Shown here one piece after another: positions 61,570-64,000 of a stretch of DNA of 64,000 nt (positions are counted from its first letter, which is position 1; the number at the start of each line of letters is the position of its first letter). The position numbers were made by a program, and so were the translations under genes. The notes beneath the pieces were generated by a model. The model had not been told where the DNA came from. It saw nothing but the letters and a program-made list of their open reading frames with translations, and ran no database searches. Origin of the DNA: Pseudomonadota bacterium. GTDB taxonomy: Bacteria; Pseudomonadota; Alphaproteobacteria; UBA1280; RI-95. The stretch is from positions 248,001 through 312,000 of the forward strand of contig WGLU01000001.1 of assembly GCA_016125375.1 (NCBI GenBank). The letters run 5' to 3'.

Positions 61570-62250
61570 ATGCAGAACCTGCAACAGGCCATTGGTTATA
61601 CCTTCAAGAATCAGTCGTTGCTTGAAGAAGCGCTGACCCACAGCTCGTGCGACAAGCGCGATGAGCAGGGGGCAGGCGTTAACAATGAGCGGCTTGAGTT
61701 CTTGGGCGACCGTGTGCTCAACTTTACTGTTGCCGATTTGCTCTTCCGCGCTTACGGAGAGGATAACGAGGGCAGGCTGTCCAAACGCCATGCCGCACTG
61801 GTCAAGCAAGAGATGCTGGCTCAGATTGCTGACAACATTGGACTGGGTGCTGCCCTCAAACTGGGTAAGGGTGAAAATGCCAGTGGCGGGCGGGAAAAAG
61901 CGACGATCCTTTCCGATGCGCTCGAGGCTGTTATCGCAGCGATATATATTGATGGTGGTTTGGAGGCCGCGCGGACGTTTATCAGTACCCGTTGGGAGCC
62001 CATGATGCATGATGTGCGCCTGAAAGACCCTAAGTCGCGCCTGCAGGAGTTGTTGCAGAGCAAAGGACTGCCGTTGCCTGAATATTATCAGGAGTCGGTG
62101 AAGGGCGAGGCCCATGCGCGGGTGTTCGTCTTCCGCGTTAGTACACCTACCCATGGTGAAGGGACGGGCGAAGGGACCTCTAAACAAGCGGCACAGCAGG
62201 CAGCTGCAGCAGATTTACTTGAGAAAATTACTGGAAAGAAGCACGCATGA
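61570..62250 (+). CDS. rnc: Ribonuclease III
   Basis: 226 residues from ATG 61570, directly after lepB. NNERLEFLGDRVLNF is the catalytic signature; ILSDALEAVIAAIYID has the second acidic site. The C-terminal dsRBD begins at DPKSRLQELLQSKGLPLP. Processes rRNA precursors and structured mRNAs. Overlaps era by 4 nt. Confidence 0.97.
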   Translation: MQNLQQAIGYTFKNQSLLEEALTHSSCDKRDEQGAGVNNERLEFLGDRVLNFTVADLLFRAYGEDNEGRLSKRHAALVKQEMLAQIADNIGLGAALKLGKGENASGGREKATILSDALEAVIAAIYIDGGLEAARTFISTRWEPMMHDVRLKDPKSRLQELLQSKGLPLPEYYQESVKGEAHARVFVFRVSTPTHGEGTGEGTSKQAAQQAAAADLLEKITGKKHA

Positions 62251-63152
62251 CCCAATCCCCCGTTAAAAGCCGTTGCGGCTTTGTTGCGATTATTGGTGCG
62301 CCGAATGCGGGTAAATCCACGTTTATGAACGGGGCGCTGGGTGAAAAAATAGCGATTGTTACACCAAAGGTGCAAACTACCCGAATGAATATGCGGGGCA
62401 TTCTGACCGAGGGCGATACGCAGATGGTCTTTGTGGATACGCCTGGTATTCACAAACCACGCCGTCAGTTTGACAAGGCAATGGTCAATGCTGCCTGGCA
62501 AGCTTCAAGCGATGCTGATGCTGTGCTACTGCTGGTGGACGCACAAAAGGGGTTCAACGGTGATGTACAGCGTATTCTGGCTGATATTGCCGAAGTAAAG
62601 GCGCCTAAGATTCTGGTCCTGAACAAAGTGGATAAAATGCCGCGCGAAAAACTGCTGCCGCTGATGGGTAAGGCAGGTGCAATGGGCGTTTTCGACCATA
62701 TTTTTGCCATTTCTGCCCTCAAGAATGACCGCATTAAGGACGTCATCAAGTGTCTGAAAGGCTATATGCCCGAGGAGCCGTTCCACTACGATCCGGAAGA
62801 CCTCACGGATACGCCGATGCGCGTCATTGCGGCGGAAGTTACACGCGAACGTGCTTTCATGCTGCTGGGGGATGAAATTCCGTATTCTGTGAATGTAGAA
62901 ACTGTTGGTTACGTGGTACAGGAAGACGGTTCTATCAGAATCGACCAGAACATTCTGCTGGAGCGTGACGGGCAGAAGAAAATCGTTATCGGTAAGGGCG
63001 GCAGCATGCTCAAGAAAATCGGTGAGCAGGCCCGTAAAGCGCTGAGCGAAATGACCGGGGCCGAAGTGCACCTGTTCTTGCAGGTGAAAGTGCGCGAAGG
63101 CTGGGCCAGTGACCCGCACCTGATGCGCAGTCTGGGCCTGAGCGACAAATAA
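62247..63152 (+). CDS. era: GTPase Era
   Basis: 301 residues. G1 GAPNAGKSTF, G3 DTPGIHKP, G4 NKVDKM, and a C-terminal KH domain KIVIGKGGSMLKKIGEQARKAL. Binds the 3' end of 16S rRNA in 30S assembly. lepB-rnc-era-recO is a widely conserved order. Confidence 0.98.
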   Translation: MTQSPVKSRCGFVAIIGAPNAGKSTFMNGALGEKIAIVTPKVQTTRMNMRGILTEGDTQMVFVDTPGIHKPRRQFDKAMVNAAWQASSDADAVLLLVDAQKGFNGDVQRILADIAEVKAPKILVLNKVDKMPREKLLPLMGKAGAMGVFDHIFAISALKNDRIKDVIKCLKGYMPEEPFHYDPEDLTDTPMRVIAAEVTRERAFMLLGDEIPYSVNVETVGYVVQEDGSIRIDQNILLERDGQKKIVIGKGGSMLKKIGEQARKALSEMTGAEVHLFLQVKVREGWASDPHLMRSLGLSDK

Positions 63153-63162
63153 GGCACTTGCC

Positions 63163-63873
63163 GTGGCCGAGCGCGCAGATGAAGGAATAGTTCTGAGAAG
63201 CTGGCCAAATGGCGAAGGCCATGCGATTGTGTCGGTTTTCTCCGCCCATCATGGCAGGGTGCAGGGCTTGGTCAAAGGAGGTGATAAAAAGAAGGCGCTT
63301 CTTCAGCCTGGTAATTTGGTCACCTTTGTCCACCGCCGTCGGTTAGACAGTCAGCTCGGCACCCTTTCCCCGGATTTAGAAAAAGATATTTGCGGCCTGG
63401 TCTTTTACAGCCCCGCGCGGTTACATATGCTCCGTTATGTAGGGGAACTGCTGTACTATGCGTTGCCGGAAGAACAGCCGTATCCACGCTTTTTTGACAC
63501 GCTCCGACGTTTCGTGACAGAGTTGAATGGTGCCAAGACATGGCAGCGACTGGCTTTTCTGGAACTGGATTTACTGGGTGCTCTGGGGTTTGGGTTGGCC
63601 CTTACACCGGAAGAGGCCGTGACAGATGCGCATGGTAGCCCACTTTACTATGTATCGCCGAAAACAGGCAGAGCAGTGAGTCGGGAAATGGGGATGCCTT
63701 ACCATGATAAAATGCTACTGCTCCCGAAACTTTTTGGTGGGGTTGAAGGCGGATTCCTTGACGTTTTCAAATTAACAGGGCATTTTCTTAGGGTTGCGCT
63801 GGCAGAAAGAGATTTGCCAAGCCGCAAAACCTTACTTGAACTTGGCACCAAATCGGATTTTACAGACGCATGA
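63163..63873 (+). CDS. recO: DNA repair protein RecO
   Basis: 236 residues with a GTG start giving [22 protein letters not shown], as in RecO N-terminal OB folds. [20 protein letters not shown] and SRKTLLE near the end are consistent; the zinc cysteines of some RecO proteins are absent. Loads RecA with RecR. Stop overlaps parC by 4 nt. Confidence 0.92.
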   Translation: MAERADEGIVLRSWPNGEGHAIVSVFSAHHGRVQGLVKGGDKKKALLQPGNLVTFVHRRRLDSQLGTLSPDLEKDICGLVFYSPARLHMLRYVGELLYYALPEEQPYPRFFDTLRRFVTELNGAKTWQRLAFLELDLLGALGFGLALTPEEAVTDAHGSPLYYVSPKTGRAVSREMGMPYHDKMLLLPKLFGGVEGGFLDVFKLTGHFLRVALAERDLPSRKTLLELGTKSDFTDA

Positions 63874-64000
63874 GTCAGCTTATTCAGGCCAGTTTTACGG
63901 ACGAGATTAAATCGCGCTATTTGACCTATGCGCTTTCGACCATTATGTCCCGCGCATTGCCCGATGTGCGCGATGGCCTTAAGCCCGTTCAGCGCCGCGT
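63870..64000 (+). CDS. parC: DNA topoisomerase IV subunit A, N-terminal part
   Basis: Runs off the right edge. The visible 43 residues include [28 protein letters not shown], close to the ParC pattern ([11 protein letters not shown]) and unlike GyrA (MSVIVGRALPD). Overlaps recO by 4 nt. The catalytic Tyr lies outside the window. Confidence 0.92.
   Translation, partial: MSQLIQASFTDEIKSRYLTYALSTIMSRALPDVRDGLKPVQRR

Noticed and set aside
1-64000. CRISPR array, insertion sequence or rRNA operon
   Set aside because: No regularly spaced repeats, transposase-like frames or rRNA signatures were seen on reading the window.

Overview
The window is a gene-dense bacterial chromosome segment of moderately high G+C. 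Gene content and order point to an alphaproteobacterium: a PCMT-like protein, TolC, a PopZ/DUF2497 protein and ValS in a row; ErpA, Dgt, an ArgRS-like gene, a SPOR protein, NagZ, TatABC, SerS, Pcm, M23, YajC, SecD and SecF in the usual alphaproteobacterial order; RecG, SdhE and Mfd; and LepB, Rnc, Era and RecO. The genus cannot be fixed from sequence alone; a Rhodospirillales- or Micavibrio-like lineage is only a guess.

Layout: 1-7391 holds tilS (3' part), ftsH, glmM, two unknown genes, rpoH and an rluD-type pseudouridine synthase. 7503-15179 is an accessory-looking stretch between tRNA genes (Glu, Gly, then Asn and Cys). It carries a membrane-anchored protein, a MoxR/CobS-like AAA+ ATPase, a roughly 400-nt G+C-rich non-coding region with strong predicted structure and an intrinsic terminator, a CobT-like VWA protein and an acyltransferase/acyl-ACP synthetase. 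15309-22520 is envelope and polarity functions plus valS. 22556-25485 holds two small orphan genes, an MFS transporter, a 39-codon gene behind a palindromic operator, and erpA. 25583-41737 is the long dgt-to-sodB run covering envelope, Tat and Sec export and translation. 41786-45063 holds trmFO, an EEP-family phosphoesterase and two more orphans. 45289-64000 is DNA repair and stress (uvrA, ssb, recG, mfd), trans-translation (smpB), transcription (rpoZ), the stringent response (spoT-like), acpS, lepB, rnc, era, recO and the start of parC.

Two kinds of gene can be told apart by eye. Most are housekeeping genes in operons with mixed codon use. Eight others (7715, 8640, 10194, 12379, 22556, 22992, 44122 and 44809) use mainly C-ending codons with AAG and GAC preferred. 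Each follows a pyrimidine-rich leader, and nearly all sit alone with a strong terminator just after the stop. They look like independently acquired cassettes.

The best leads are: a reading frame at the argS position that has lost the ArgRS catalytic core and HIGH motif but keeps recognisable N- and C-terminal domains; the structured RNA candidate between the AAA+ and VWA genes; the cassette class as a whole; and the unannotated 39-aa gene with a 21-bp perfect palindrome in its promoter.
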